Notes: generated by a model from the letters alone, not told the origin. A stretch of 64,000 bases of DNA from Aneurinibacillus terranovensis DSM 18919 (GCF_000430625.1 NZ_AUMJ01000034.1:1-64000), one strand, 5' to 3'. Numbered from the stretch's first letter, positions 17,619 to 27,687 are shown. Numbers and translations are program-made.

Positions 17619-19385
17619 TTAGGCTTTACCCTCCTCTCCCCCACCATCCAAATTCTGCACGGTAAAAAGCCGGTAATACGCGCCCTGGGCCTTCATTAAT
17701 TCTTCATGTGTACCCTCTTCTTTAATTTGTCCGTCTTCTATTAGGACAATTTTATCGGCATGCGTGATCGTAGACAGCCGATGTGCCACAATAATAGTCG
17801 TTCGATCCTGGGCCAGGCGTTCAAGCGATTGTTGAATGAGATGCTCCGATTCCAGGTCAAGTGCTGAGGTTGCCTCATCGAGAATAAGAATCTGAGGATT
17901 TTTAAGGAAAACCCGTGCAATGGCAACCCGCTGTTTTTGTCCTCCGGAAAGCTTCACTCCGCGCTCCCCTATTTCCGTATCATAGCCATTTGCCAATTCC
18001 ATAATAAAATCATGGGCATTTGCCGCTTTTGCTGCGGCAATCACTTCCTCTTCACTTGCCGCGGGGTTCCCCATTAAAATGTTTTCGCGAATCGAATCGC
18101 TGAACAAAATATTATCCTGCAGCACCATGCCAATCTGGCTGCGCAGGCTGCGCATAGTCACGGCACGCACATCATATCCGTCGATTCGAAGAGTTCCACC
18201 GGTTACATCATAAAAACGTGGAAGCAGGCTAATCAACGATGATTTCCCTCCCCCGCTCGCACCGACAAGAGCTACCGTTTTACCGGGTTGAATTTCCAAA
18301 TTAATATCATGAAGCACATTATCACCCTGGTCAGAATAACGGAAAAACACATGATCAAATTGGACGTGACCCTTTACTTTACTCAACTCCACAGCGCCCG
18401 CTTTATCCGTAATATCATACGAAGCATCAAAAAATTCAAACATTCGATCCATTGAGGCTAAGGCCTGTGTTAAGGTCGTAGATGAATTAACAAGGCGCCG
18501 TAAAGGAGCGTACAGGCGGTCCAGATACGCGTAAAAAGCAACCATTGAACCTACGGTCAACCTGCCGTGTAAAACCTGATAGCTTGCAAACACAATCACA
18601 AGTAAAGGAGCGATATCGGTAACCGTGTTAACTACCGCAAATGTCTGAGCATTCCAACTGGTCTGATCTAACGCCCGTTCGAGAAAAGTTTTGTTTCTTT
18701 TATCAAACTGCTTTTGTTCATGGTCTTCAAGCGCAAAACTTTTGATAACCGGAACCCCCTGTACCCGTTCATGCAAATGTGCCTGCAGATTCGCCAGCGC
18801 CTGGGAACGTACCCTCGTTAACTTACGAAGGCGGGAGTAAAAATATTTCACGGAGAATCCGTAAAACGGAAACATAGATATAGAAATAAGAGTAAGCCAT
18901 CCGTCCATCGAAACCATGATAGATAAAGCTAATAAAATCGTGGTTAAATCAAGCCAGATGTTCATTAGACCTGTATCGATAAAACTTTTTGTCTGTTCGA
19001 CATCGTTAATAACCCGGGAAATAATTTCACCGGCCTTATGATTGTGAAAATATTTCAGCGAAAGTCTCTGGATGTGGTGAAAAGCTTTATTCCGAATATC
19101 GTAAAGAACCTTGTTCGACACCTGCTGGGCAAAGTATTGCCGCCAGTATTCTACCGGTCCTCTGACCACGGTAAACAATATAAAAGACCCGACCATTATA
19201 TACCACAGCATTTTCATTTTCTGTCCGGCAGGAAGCTGAGCGAGGAGTATATTGTCTACTACATATTTCAGGATCATTGGGAGCACGAGCGGAATGCCGA
19301 ACTTCATAATCCCAATGACAATCGTTGCCGCAATTAATTTCCGGTAGGGTTTTACAAAGGCCATATAACGACGTATGCTGCCCAA
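17619..19385 (-). CDS. ygaD: ABC exporter, fused membrane and ATPase domains (YgaD-like)
   Basis: A 588-residue half-transporter of the multidrug/lipid exporter (MsbA-like) class that works as a dimer in the membrane. About six transmembrane helices fill residues 1-310. The ATPase domain follows with Walker A GASGGGKSS, signature LSGGQKQR, Walker B ILILDEATSALD and the switch AHRLSTI. It starts at TTG after AAGAGGTGATTGG. The position next to ygaC and ygaB matches B. subtilis ygaD. The substrate is unknown. Confidence 0.93.
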   Translation of the reverse strand: MGSIRRYMAFVKPYRKLIAATIVIGIMKFGIPLVLPMILKYVVDNILLAQLPAGQKMKMLWYIMVGSFILFTVVRGPVEYWRQYFAQQVSNKVLYDIRNKAFHHIQRLSLKYFHNHKAGEIISRVINDVEQTKSFIDTGLMNIWLDLTTILLALSIMVSMDGWLTLISISMFPFYGFSVKYFYSRLRKLTRVRSQALANLQAHLHERVQGVPVIKSFALEDHEQKQFDKRNKTFLERALDQTSWNAQTFAVVNTVTDIAPLLVIVFASYQVLHGRLTVGSMVAFYAYLDRLYAPLRRLVNSSTTLTQALASMDRMFEFFDASYDITDKAGAVELSKVKGHVQFDHVFFRYSDQGDNVLHDINLEIQPGKTVALVGASGGGKSSLISLLPRFYDVTGGTLRIDGYDVRAVTMRSLRSQIGMVLQDNILFSDSIRENILMGNPAASEEEVIAAAKAANAHDFIMELANGYDTEIGERGVKLSGGQKQRVAIARVFLKNPQILILDEATSALDLESEHLIQQSLERLAQDRTTIIVAHRLSTITHADKIVLIEDGQIKEEGTHEELMKAQGAYYRLFTVQNLDGGGEEGKA

Positions 19386-19442
19386 CCAATCACCTCTTTC
19401 TTACCCGGAATAAAAAATCTCCTTTCCAATTGAAAAGGAGTG

Positions 19443-19970
19443 TTACCGGTTCGGATATTGCAAATATCGCTCGTACCAGCGCTCGACAAAGCCCGGATGA
19501 AAAGGGCCTCGTTTATCATGTATCCAACTAATAACTTCCTGAACTCCCCTGTAAACCAATCGAATGACATCATCCGGGTACTTCATCATACGGCTGTGTA
19601 TAGCAAATTCTTCTTTATCCAGGATATTATAGCTCATATCCGGATATACCTTTACATCCAAGTCATAATCAATATATGTAAGTAAATTATTGTGAAAAGA
19701 AAATGGAGATCCGATATTACAATAATAATAAATTCCGTCTGGACGAATCATGGCAATTGTATTAAACCATTGTCCACGGCCAAACGTGCAAATAGCAGGC
19801 TCGCGCGTTCGCCACTCCCGTCCATCTGATTCCGTTACTCGGACATTGTCATTTCCCCCGATGAGTACAGCATCGCTAAGATGAAGCTGCAATGTCTTGT
19901 CCCACGAACGGTGAAAGGACTGGTCATGTTTATAGCTTTCGATGCGAAATGGGGTGCCGGGTGACGTCAT
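19443..19970 (-). CDS. ygaC: DUF402 family protein YgaC
   Basis: A 175-residue soluble protein of the DUF402 family, recognised by DGIYYYCNIGSPF, the TYIDYDLDVKVYPD segment and the DKEEF motif that contributes acidic metal ligands. Relatives include nucleoside tri/diphosphatases, so a phosphatase role is possible. The ATG at 19970 is chosen over the adjacent GTG because GGAGAG is better spaced from it. It lies 57 bp upstream of ygaD on the same strand, conserved with B. subtilis. Confidence 0.85.
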   Translation of the reverse strand: MTSPGTPFRIESYKHDQSFHRSWDKTLQLHLSDAVLIGGNDNVRVTESDGREWRTREPAICTFGRGQWFNTIAMIRPDGIYYYCNIGSPFSFHNNLLTYIDYDLDVKVYPDMSYNILDKEEFAIHSRMMKYPDDVIRLVYRGVQEVISWIHDKRGPFHPGFVERWYERYLQYPNR

Positions 19971-20034
19971 CACGCTCTCCTTTCTTTGTTACTCGTTTTT
20001 TCAAATGGTTTTTTTATCGTTTTTTGAATCGGTT

Positions 20035-20448
20035 TTATGAAGAAATTTTCTTAGACAAGGTGATGTATTCTTTTACCTCGTAACCAAGCGAATGATAAAA
20101 AGGGATCACTTTCTTATTATCCTGATTTACCATAATAAATACACGAGTAACTCCTTTTTCTTTAAACCGTTTTTCTAAAGCTTCCACTAATTTACGCCCG
20201 ATTCCAAGCCTCTGGTATGCAGGGTCAACGGCCAGTCGATAAAAATAACCACGCGCTCCATCAATAGTCCCTACAATAACGCCAACTACTTTCTCTTCGT
20301 ATTCCGCGATCATGACAAGCTCACTGTCCCAGGCCAACTGCTTTGCTAAAGCATCAAGTGTCTCAGTTTCCGTTTGTTCTAAACCGGTTTCTTCCCATAT
20401 AGTTGAAATATAAGCATAATCACCTAATCGAAACGAACGTATCAGCAC
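20035..20448 (-). CDS. GNAT family N-acetyltransferase
   Basis: A 137-residue acetyl-CoA-dependent acetyltransferase. Motif A for CoA binding is clear in VDPAYQRLGIGRKLVEAL, followed by the C-terminal strand and helix FIMVNQDNKKVIPFYHSLGYE. The organisation is like RimI-type small GNAT proteins, but the substrate is unknown. The start is GTG after CAGGGAGGATACAAAC. It sits between ygaC and ygaB, where B. subtilis has no such gene, so it looks like an insertion into the conserved block. Confidence 0.88.
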   Translation of the reverse strand: MLIRSFRLGDYAYISTIWEETGLEQTETETLDALAKQLAWDSELVMIAEYEEKVVGVIVGTIDGARGYFYRLAVDPAYQRLGIGRKLVEALEKRFKEKGVTRVFIMVNQDNKKVIPFYHSLGYEVKEYITLSKKISS

Positions 20449-20554
20449 GTTTGTATCCTCCCTGCTTTTCGTCTCTCCCTATTTTACACTACATGGTATG
20501 AAATGTCGCTATCCAAAGACTATGAAAAGTAAGACAAAGCGTCCAAAGCTGTAA

Positions 20555-20584
20555 ATAAAAAGAAAGAGCCTGCCGCAGCAAGCT
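20555..20584 (-). terminator. terminator after ygaB
   Basis: On the minus strand AGCTTGC pairs with GCAGGCT over a 4-nt loop and is followed by CTTTCTTTTTATTT. Confidence 0.8.
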
Positions 20585-20594
20585 TTAAGAGATG

Positions 20595-20891
20595 TTATAT
20601 ATTTTGGACGGCTGATTCACGCCATTCGCTGTAAAAATGTTCTACTTGTTCATGTTTATGTTGTATCGCAATCTGCTTCTTTTCAATAAGAATTTCAATA
20701 AAGGCAAGAGCTTCATCCAGTTCACGAAGGGCAGTCTCATCATGTTCCTCTTGCTGAAGAAATACATCGCGGCGCAGAAGCAAATCCCTCACCATTAATT
20801 TATACTTCAAAAGGGTTTGCTGCTCAGCACTAATCATATCTGCCATGGCCGCTTCCCAGGCAATCATTTCTTCTATAGGGTACATTCTCAT
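20595..20891 (-). CDS. ygaB: YgaB-like small coiled-coil protein
   Basis: A 98-residue acidic, strongly helical protein without membrane segments. Heptad-like spacing of leucine and isoleucine through QQTLLKYKLMVRDLLLRR and ALAFIEILIEKK suggests a coiled coil. The assignment to YgaB rests on size and on its place between fabL and ygaC as in B. subtilis; the function is unknown. The ATG follows AGGGAGGGCG. A terminator follows directly. Confidence 0.65.
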   Translation of the reverse strand: MRMYPIEEMIAWEAAMADMISAEQQTLLKYKLMVRDLLLRRDVFLQQEEHDETALRELDEALAFIEILIEKKQIAIQHKHEQVEHFYSEWRESAVQNI

Positions 20892-21016
20892 CGCCCTCCC
20901 TGTCTCTGAATTTCTTACTCATGTATATTCAGCAGAAACAAAGGAGAATCCTTTAAAAGTCATCCCTTAATGATGTCAATATTGTGTATATATTTATCAC
21001 AAAAATAGCCGTTTAG

Positions 21017-21808
<792 letters not shown>

Positions 21809-21877
21809 TCATACTGATGAATGAAAAGAAGAAAAAGCATGCAATTTATATAAGGAGGAAAGGGAAGGTGATAAGTC

Positions 21878-22102
21878 ATGTACATTGGCCGCAAGCTTGC
21901 GCAATTAGATGCGGTTCCATTAAAGGAATGGGAAATGAATGAACTATTGTATCACCATGATATTTTGAGCAACACCGCACAATTTTTAAATGTGGAAGGG
22001 GTAAGCCTCCATGCTCAGGTTATTAAAGAAATTGAAGCAAGAGGCGGAGTTCCCCATGGCAGGGGAGGCTGGGATCACAGCTCACGTGTTATTTACGACT
22101 AA
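21878..22102 (+). CDS. yfhS: YfhS-like small protein
   Basis: A 74-residue soluble protein of unknown function: MYIGRKLAQLD at the N-terminus, a helical middle, and a glycine-rich end ARGGVPHGRGGWDHSS. The size (74 residues) and adjacency to fabL agree with B. subtilis yfhS, which is the basis of the name. The ATG lies 24 bp after AAGGAGGAAAGGGAAGG, with a second GGTG closer, so the exact ribosome site is unclear. It is divergent from fabL. Confidence 0.65.
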   Translation: MYIGRKLAQLDAVPLKEWEMNELLYHHDILSNTAQFLNVEGVSLHAQVIKEIEARGGVPHGRGGWDHSSRVIYD

Positions 22103-22143
22103 ATGAATGTATCGCGTTTTTAAACTTTTTCATCTGTTTTATA

Positions 22144-22173
22144 TTGAATTCTTTTGCCAATAAGAGATATAAT
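22144..22173 (+). promoter_or_regulatory. probable sodA promoter
   Basis: TTGAAT (22144-22149), an 18-bp spacer, and a perfect TATAAT (22168-22173), 50 bp upstream of the sodA start. Confidence 0.6.
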
Positions 22174-22222
22174 AAATTCTGGGTAATATGTTAAAGGAAC
22201 GATAAAAGAGGAGGAGTTACAT

Positions 22223-22834
22223 ATGGCTAAATTCGAATTACCAGCTCTACCTTATTCTTTTGATGCATTAGAACCTCACATTGATGCACAAACAATGGAA
22301 ATTCACCACGATCGACATCATGCAACGTATGTGAATAATTTGAACGCTGCTCTTGAGGGACACGATGATCTGGCAAGCAAAAGCATCGAGGACTTAATGA
22401 AAGGCATTAACAACGTTCCTGAAAACATTCGCACGGCGGTTCGCAACAATGGAGGCGGCCACTACAATCACAGCATGTTCTGGCAAATCATGGCCCCTAA
22501 CGGCGGCGGCCAACCTACGGGCGACATTGCGCAGGCTATCAATGATTCATTCGGAAGTTTTGACAAAATGAAAGAAGAATTCGCTAAGGCAGCTGCTGGA
22601 CGCTTTGGCAGCGGATGGGCATGGGTTGTTGTTGACGGCGGTAAACTTGCTATTACAAGCACACCAAATCAGGATAATCCTCTTATGGAAGGAAAAACTC
22701 CTGTACTCGGCCTTGATGTTTGGGAGCATGCCTACTACTTGAAATACCAAAACAAACGTCCCGATTATATTTCAGCATGGTGGAATACAATCAACTGGGA
22801 TGAAGTGAATAAGCGCTACAACGCAGCGAAGTAA
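22223..22834 (+). CDS. sodA: superoxide dismutase, Mn (or cambialistic) type
   Basis: SodA dismutates superoxide in the cytoplasm. The 203-residue sequence has the four metal ligands in the expected places: His28 in EIHHDRHH, His in HYNHSMFW near 82, and Asp and His in DVWEHAYY near 165-169. The segment [11 protein letters not shown] and Gly-Gly-Gln placement favour manganese. The ATG follows GAGGAGGAG. It faces the ABC importer/FTR1-like operon tail to tail across a hairpin. Confidence 0.96.
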   Translation: MAKFELPALPYSFDALEPHIDAQTMEIHHDRHHATYVNNLNAALEGHDDLASKSIEDLMKGINNVPENIRTAVRNNGGGHYNHSMFWQIMAPNGGGQPTGDIAQAINDSFGSFDKMKEEFAKAAAGRFGSGWAWVVVDGGKLAITSTPNQDNPLMEGKTPVLGLDVWEHAYYLKYQNKRPDYISAWWNTINWDEVNKRYNAAK

Positions 22835-22852
22835 TTTCAGCTTTGCAGTTAT

Positions 22853-22903
22853 GAAGAGGTTGTCACCTTGGTTATTTTTATGACCTAAGGTGACAGCCTC
22901 TTC
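22853..22903. terminator. long hairpin between convergent sodA and the importer operon
   Basis: A 17-bp stem GAAGAGGTTGTCACCTT / AAGGTGACAGCCTCTTC with one G-U and a 17-nt loop. No strong T-run follows in either direction, but it sits between convergent stops and probably terminates both. Confidence 0.65.
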
Positions 22904-22906
22904 TGC

Positions 22907-23107
22907 TTACTTGCTTAATTTGGATTGGAGCTGATACATGATAGAAACCCATAATGAGACCATGAGTCCCAACCAGATTACAATCGCTGCCATAAACGAT
23001 TGGTGGGCCAAAGACAATCCCCCTGCGATTAACAGAGAAAGGAGAAGGATGAAAGCCAGGCGTCCATCATCAACGAGTAATCCCCACAGCGTCGATAACA
23101 CTTTCAC
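22907..23107 (-). CDS. small two-helix membrane protein
   Basis: A 66-residue protein with two hydrophobic helices, around LAFILLLSLLIAGGL and MAAIVIWLGLMVSLW, and a short basic tail; no named family is recognised. The GTG start lies 38 bp inside the end of the upstream membrane-protein gene, with AGGAGTGAAACAGA as ribosome site. Translation is therefore probably coupled. It is the last gene of the operon lipoprotein-permease-ATPase-membrane protein. A role as accessory subunit of the FTR1-like protein is a guess from position. Confidence 0.65.
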   Translation of the reverse strand: MKVLSTLWGLLVDDGRLAFILLLSLLIAGGLSLAHQSFMAAIVIWLGLMVSLWVSIMYQLQSKLSK

Positions 23108-23861
23108 TCTGTTTCACTCCTTTCGCGTATAGTTTATTTTTGCAATATTGTACTGTTATCCAAGAGAAGATTAATAAACTAAACGACATATATACAATCG
23201 ACATGTCTTCCTGCAGCCACGACACATGCAATGCTTCTCCAACCCAGAAAGCCCCGAAACTCGTCAGCATAATTCCTACAATAAATTTCATCGTATTCTC
23301 AGGCACCTTAATTAGCGGTTTGCGCAGCACAATACCCGCTAATAAGACAACCCCTACCGCAGCCAGTGCGCCTAAAATTGTATTGTACATAAGGTTGGAA
23401 TGGGTTGAACTGGAGCCTAAGGTAATCACAATAAAAATGGCTTCCAATCCTTCTAGAAAAGTAATGCTAAGTGTTGTCATAAATCCGAACTTATCAAATT
23501 CGCCGCGGCTTTCTCCCGCTTTACGCTGGCGTTCTAATTCTTTTTGATAGCTCTCTGATTCATCATGTAATGCTTTTAACCCGGCATAGCGCATAATCGC
23601 CTTTCGTAACCATCGAATACCAAATAAAAGCATAAACAATCCTACGACCAATTGGACCCAAAAAATATGCACGATTTGAACGAGTGGGGTGCCGATTCCG
23701 ATTACCAGTGCGACCAGGATAACAATCGCAGCCGTTGCTCCGGATAAAGAGCTTTTCCATCCCCGAACTGTGCCTACCGCTAAAATAATCGTTAACGCTT
23801 CAACAAATTCTACGCTGGTCCCTAAAAAGCTTGCTAACATCGCGTAATACTCAAAAATCAA
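23070..23861 (-). CDS. FTR1-like integral membrane protein (COG4280-like)
   Basis: A 263-residue protein with about seven transmembrane helices and an internal duplication. Each half carries an E-x-x-E-A motif in a membrane segment, SVEFVEALTIIL near residue 17 and FLEGLEAIFIVI near 135. The second resembles the REGLEA motif of FTR1 iron permeases with the arginine replaced. A charged cytoplasmic loop rich in Glu and Arg joins the halves. It starts 16 bp after the ATPase stop in the same operon as an iron-type ABC importer, so metal transport is a reasonable inference. The substrate and direction are not known. Confidence 0.7.
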   Translation of the reverse strand: MIFEYYAMLASFLGTSVEFVEALTIILAVGTVRGWKSSLSGATAAIVILVALVIGIGTPLVQIVHIFWVQLVVGLFMLLFGIRWLRKAIMRYAGLKALHDESESYQKELERQRKAGESRGEFDKFGFMTTLSITFLEGLEAIFIVITLGSSSTHSNLMYNTILGALAAVGVVLLAGIVLRKPLIKVPENTMKFIVGIMLTSFGAFWVGEALHVSWLQEDMSIVYMSFSLLIFSWITVQYCKNKLYAKGVKQSESVIDAVGITR

Positions 23862-23877
23862 TGTAAACCCTCCCTAT

Positions 23878-24855
23878 TTAAACAGACTGTAACTCTCGGC
23901 ATTTTTCCGCAGGAATAAAAATTCGGACATGCTCTCCCACTTTGATTTTTTCCGGATGAGTGACTTCAATCAGATCATCATATTCAGGAACTTTCACGAA
24001 ATATCGATAGCGATGCCCGAGATAAGAACGAATTTGGATCGTCCCCATTACGGCTTGAGAATCCTGTGAGAATAATTGAATGTCATCCGGCCGAATGAAC
24101 CGTGGCACCGGTTCACCTTGTTTACGAAGAATATTCGCTGGCCCCATAAACTTAGCCACATACTCGGATACCGGTTCCTTATACAAAGTTTCCGGCGCTC
24201 CGACTTGTTCACACTTTCCTTGTTTTAATAGTAAAATTTCATCCGCCATACTCATGGCTTCCGCTTGATCATGGGTCACATAGATCACAGTCATGTTCAA
24301 CTGTTTAAAGATACGAACCAATTCAACACGCATTTCATCCCTTAGTCCCGCATCAAGAGCAGATAACGGTTCATCCATCAAGATTAATCGCGGTTCAGGG
24401 GCTATGGCGCGCGCCATGGCAATTCGTTGTTTTTGTCCACCCGATAGTTCATGGGGATACCTCGTCAAATACTCTTCCATATGAAAGATTGCTAAAGTAT
24501 CAACGACCCGCTTTTTGAGTTCGTGGCCTCTCATTCCGCGAAGCTTCAAACCAAACGACACAATTTCGAATACATTCATATGGGGCCATAAGGCAAAATC
24601 CTGAAAAACCATGCCGATATGGCGTTTTTCAATCGGAATTTCCCGGCCTGGTTCTGAAACCACCACATTATCAATGAGGATTTGACCTTGATCGATTGAT
24701 GTTAATCCGGCGATTGATTGCAGAAGGGTCGTTTTGCCGCATCCTGAAGGGCCAAGCAACGCCAAAAATGTTCCTTCTTCAATGAACAGGTCGATACCAC
24801 GCAAAACCTGTTTTTCTCCAAATTGTTTGTGAACAGATAAAAGTTGAAGGCTCAC
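23878..24855 (-). CDS. ABC importer ATP-binding protein (iron/phosphonate/polyamine class)
   Basis: A 325-residue ATPase of the CysA/FbpC/PotA class: Walker A GPSGCGKTT, Q-loop MVFQDFALWPHMNVFE, signature LSGGQKQR, Walker B LILMDEPLSALD and H-loop VTHDQAEA. A C-terminal TOBE-type regulatory domain (about 245-325) includes RFIRPDDIQLF. The GTG start overlaps the permease stop as GTGA, so the two are translationally coupled. It powers import of whatever the upstream lipoprotein binds. Confidence 0.93.
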   Translation of the reverse strand: MSLQLLSVHKQFGEKQVLRGIDLFIEEGTFLALLGPSGCGKTTLLQSIAGLTSIDQGQILIDNVVVSEPGREIPIEKRHIGMVFQDFALWPHMNVFEIVSFGLKLRGMRGHELKKRVVDTLAIFHMEEYLTRYPHELSGGQKQRIAMARAIAPEPRLILMDEPLSALDAGLRDEMRVELVRIFKQLNMTVIYVTHDQAEAMSMADEILLLKQGKCEQVGAPETLYKEPVSEYVAKFMGPANILRKQGEPVPRFIRPDDIQLFSQDSQAVMGTIQIRSYLGHRYRYFVKVPEYDDLIEVTHPEKIKVGEHVRIFIPAEKCRELQSV

Positions 24856-26633
24856 GAGATAACCTCACTTTCCGGTTGCATGGGATACGTAATCGGCGAT
24901 GTATGCTTTACCTGAATGGCTCGCATAGAAAGTGTTTGGCTGAGCTTTCGCTGGCCGTATATCAACAGTTGCCCGAACCCGTATACAACCAATACCAGCC
25001 CAATGGATAACACCGTGACAGCCGCGCCGTCCTCAACATTAAGTTCTTTATAGAACTTGGCAATCACTACAGGCAATACTGATTGGTCGGGTGGATACAA
25101 AAGTTCAGATGCCGGCAATTCGAACATGATATGACTGAAAATCAAAAACAATGTTGAAATCGTCGTACTGGAGACTAAAGGCAGCAATATTTTGCGAAAA
25201 AGTGAAAATGTGCCTGCTCCATGAACCTGCCCTGCCTGTAATAATGTTGGGCTAATTTGGGTAATGGCAGCCAATTGCAGACGAATGGAATGGGGCAAAG
25301 AACCTGCGACATACGCCAAATACAGGCAAAATAGAGTTCCGTATAAATTCAAATTGAAGGAACTTAAATATGGTGCATTCCAGGCAAAAACATAACCGGC
25401 AGCGAGCACAATGCCCGGAATGGCAAGGGTTGACATCGTCAAAATATACAAAATTTTGGTTGGAATGCCTAACTTCCTATGAATAACAAAAGCTAAACCT
25501 ATTCCAAGAACTGTCGCAGTAACGGCGGTGACAAAGGAAAGTCCCACAGAACGGATAATCGCTGATAATGATTCACTTCCGCTTTGTACGGCATGGTAGT
25601 AATGATTCAGCGTCCAATTCGATAGGATGAACCCGTCATTTGTATTATTCAGAAGCGAAGTAATAACCTCTCCACTCATTGGGACAGCATAGACAAGAAA
25701 CAGGAGCGCATAACCCAGCATCGACCATCCAATCGACGGAGCGTGTTCTGTACGATACGGTCGAATTTGGTTTTGAATAATGCTGTAGGAACCTTTTCCA
25801 AGAATCCATTTTTGGCTCCAGACTGCTACCGCGATCACTCCAATTAAAACCACAGACAGAGCACCTACCTGTGAGTAATTCACCGGCATTTGACTCAGAG
25901 CAGTAAATATGGAATACGTTAGCATCGGAATATGTGACTGCGGAACGAGAGCGGACGCAAAACCAAAGTCACTGACAGATTCAGCAAAAGTTAAGGTGGC
26001 GCCGGCCAGGATTGCAGGGAAAAGAAGTGGGATAATAATTTTTCTCCATACGCGAAACGAAGAGGCGCCCTGGATTCTTGCAGCTTCTTCAAACTCTGAA
26101 CCTAATCCCCGCAGTCCGGACCGAACGGACAAATACACTACGGGAAAGAGGCGAAAGGACATAGCGGCAATCAGTCCCCCAGGTGTAAAAAACCAGCTGA
26201 GTTTTCCGTCCGGGAGATGAAAAAGTTCACTTATGATCCCTTTGTCCTGCATCATTAAAACCCATCCTTCGGCTACCAAATAGGACGGTGTAAAAAAGAT
26301 CAGCCAGATAATTACGTTCATTGCCTTTTCCCCATAAATCCATTTCCGATGGACGATGACCGCGAAAAACGAACCTAATATGGCCGAAAGAAGTGCCGTT
26401 CCTCCGCCGAATAAGAAGGCGTTGACGATTGCCTGATAGGTATAGCTGTCTTTGCCTATCGTTGCGAATGTCTGAAATGAAAATTCCTGAAAGCCCTGAT
26501 CAAACAGTTGCGGAAACACACTTTGCAAAAGAACTGTTCCCAGGGGGTATGCGACCAGGCCAAGCAGCACGAGTATACCAGGCCAGGTCAGCAAAGAGCG
26601 TTGAAGGGCTTTCCTTTGCTTATTTCTGAACAA
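24852..26633 (-). CDS. ABC importer permease, two fused membrane domains (FbpB/ThiP-like)
   Basis: The 593-residue product contains two copies of the binding-protein-dependent permease domain, each with about six helices and an EAA-type loop: EEAARIQGASSFRVW near residue 190 and LLQAGQVHGAGTFSLF near 475. This fused form is typical of ferric iron, thiamine and 2-aminoethylphosphonate importers. The start is uncertain. The reading frame is open much further upstream into the lipoprotein gene. TTG at 26633, 14 bp before the lipoprotein stop, is preferred because the hydrophobic region begins shortly after it. Confidence 0.88.
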   Translation of the reverse strand: MFRNKQRKALQRSLLTWPGILVLLGLVAYPLGTVLLQSVFPQLFDQGFQEFSFQTFATIGKDSYTYQAIVNAFLFGGGTALLSAILGSFFAVIVHRKWIYGEKAMNVIIWLIFFTPSYLVAEGWVLMMQDKGIISELFHLPDGKLSWFFTPGGLIAAMSFRLFPVVYLSVRSGLRGLGSEFEEAARIQGASSFRVWRKIIIPLLFPAILAGATLTFAESVSDFGFASALVPQSHIPMLTYSIFTALSQMPVNYSQVGALSVVLIGVIAVAVWSQKWILGKGSYSIIQNQIRPYRTEHAPSIGWSMLGYALLFLVYAVPMSGEVITSLLNNTNDGFILSNWTLNHYYHAVQSGSESLSAIIRSVGLSFVTAVTATVLGIGLAFVIHRKLGIPTKILYILTMSTLAIPGIVLAAGYVFAWNAPYLSSFNLNLYGTLFCLYLAYVAGSLPHSIRLQLAAITQISPTLLQAGQVHGAGTFSLFRKILLPLVSSTTISTLFLIFSHIMFELPASELLYPPDQSVLPVVIAKFYKELNVEDGAAVTVLSIGLVLVVYGFGQLLIYGQRKLSQTLSMRAIQVKHTSPITYPMQPESEVIS

Positions 26634-27687
26634 TGTTTTGTGTAAACCACTGCTTGATTTCGTTCTCGTGCTGTGCACCAAAGACCGGATCTTCTGTATT
26701 CCACTTAATTCCGTCCGGACGAATTCCCTGCTTTCCAGGCGCGCCTTGAATGATTGATTCAAAGTTGGCATCACCGTCGTCAATAGAGGAAGCCACTTTT
26801 TGTCCTTCGGCGCTTAAAGCAAAATCAACAAATTTCTTGGCTGCTTCCAGGTGAGGAGCTTTGGCGTCGATCGCGATATTGCTGCTTAACGTGGTAACGC
26901 CGGATTTTGGATAAATAATTTTAACCGGGGCATTCTTCTTGATTTTATCGATAATAGCGGAATCCTGAGCAATTGCAAATTTCACATTTCCTTTAATTAA
27001 ATTGGTTAATGTCGGTCCGTTTGAATCGTACACACGAAGCCCGTTGGCTTTTAATTTAGTGAAGAAGTCTTGACCTTGAGGAATCCCGCCTTGTAATTCC
27101 ATCAGTCCTAATACCGTGGTATACGTTGGGCCGGAAATACTGGGATTATTCATGGCGAAAGAGCCTTTGTACTCAGGCTTTAGCAAATCAGACCAATCCT
27201 TAGGAGCCTCTGAATCTTTAACGAATTTGGTGTTGTAAGCAATCGCGCCGGCAGCGGTAACGGACGCAGGAAAGTACGCATGATCTTTTGGCATCATTTT
27301 TTTACCCAGTTCTGAATAGTTCGAGGAATTAGAAGGGATGTAGTCTTTGTAAAGCATGTTCTGGTTATCCAACCCTTGCATGGAAGAAGGTCCGTCAAAC
27401 CAGGCTACATCCCATTGCGGATTTGATTTTTCAGCCTGCATACGCGCTAACAGTGGTCCGGTGGAATCATCGACTAATTTCACTTTAATTCCTGTTTTCT
27501 TTTCAAAGGCTTGAGCAATGTCTTTATCAAACGCTTCAGCGGAATAAAAAACCAGCTCTTTATCCCCTTTAGAAGAACTGTCGTTTGTTGCTGCTTTACC
27601 ATTGGCCGAGGCGCTACAGCCGGTTGCCAGCATAGCAACCATAGTAGTAATAGAACCTATTTGAACTAGTCGATTCATTTTTCTCAC
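26620..27687 (-). CDS. ABC importer substrate-binding lipoprotein (FbpA/AfuA-like)
   Basis: A 355-residue extracellular solute-binding protein anchored by lipid: basic N-terminus, hydrophobic stretch, and lipobox LATGC at about residues 20-24. The mature part follows the ferric-type binding protein pattern, with ELVFYSAEAFDKDIAQAFEKKTGIKV, WDVAWFDGPSS, DWSDLLKPEYKGSFAM, and GAIAYNTKFV. The adjacent tyrosine pair that binds Fe3+ in classical FbpA is missing, so the ligand may be an organophosphonate, a chelate or another oxyanion. The GTG at 27687 is chosen because AGGAGG stands 8 nt before it. The gene heads the operon and is divergent from the split chrB pair. Confidence 0.9.
   Translation of the reverse strand: MRKMNRLVQIGSITTMVAMLATGCSASANGKAATNDSSSKGDKELVFYSAEAFDKDIAQAFEKKTGIKVKLVDDSTGPLLARMQAEKSNPQWDVAWFDGPSSMQGLDNQNMLYKDYIPSNSSNYSELGKKMMPKDHAYFPASVTAAGAIAYNTKFVKDSEAPKDWSDLLKPEYKGSFAMNNPSISGPTYTTVLGLMELQGGIPQGQDFFTKLKANGLRVYDSNGPTLTNLIKGNVKFAIAQDSAIIDKIKKNAPVKIIYPKSGVTTLSSNIAIDAKAPHLEAAKKFVDFALSAEGQKVASSIDDGDANFESIIQGAPGKQGIRPDGIKWNTEDPVFGAQHENEIKQWFTQNIVQK

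Noticed and set aside
22853-22903. An attachment site or integron-type recombination hairpin
   Set aside because: It lies between two convergent stops with no integrase or cassette genes nearby; a terminator role is simpler.
26620-27687. Classical ferric-iron-binding protein FbpA
   Set aside because: The overall family fits, but the adjacent tyrosine pair needed for Fe3+ binding is absent, so the substrate is left open.
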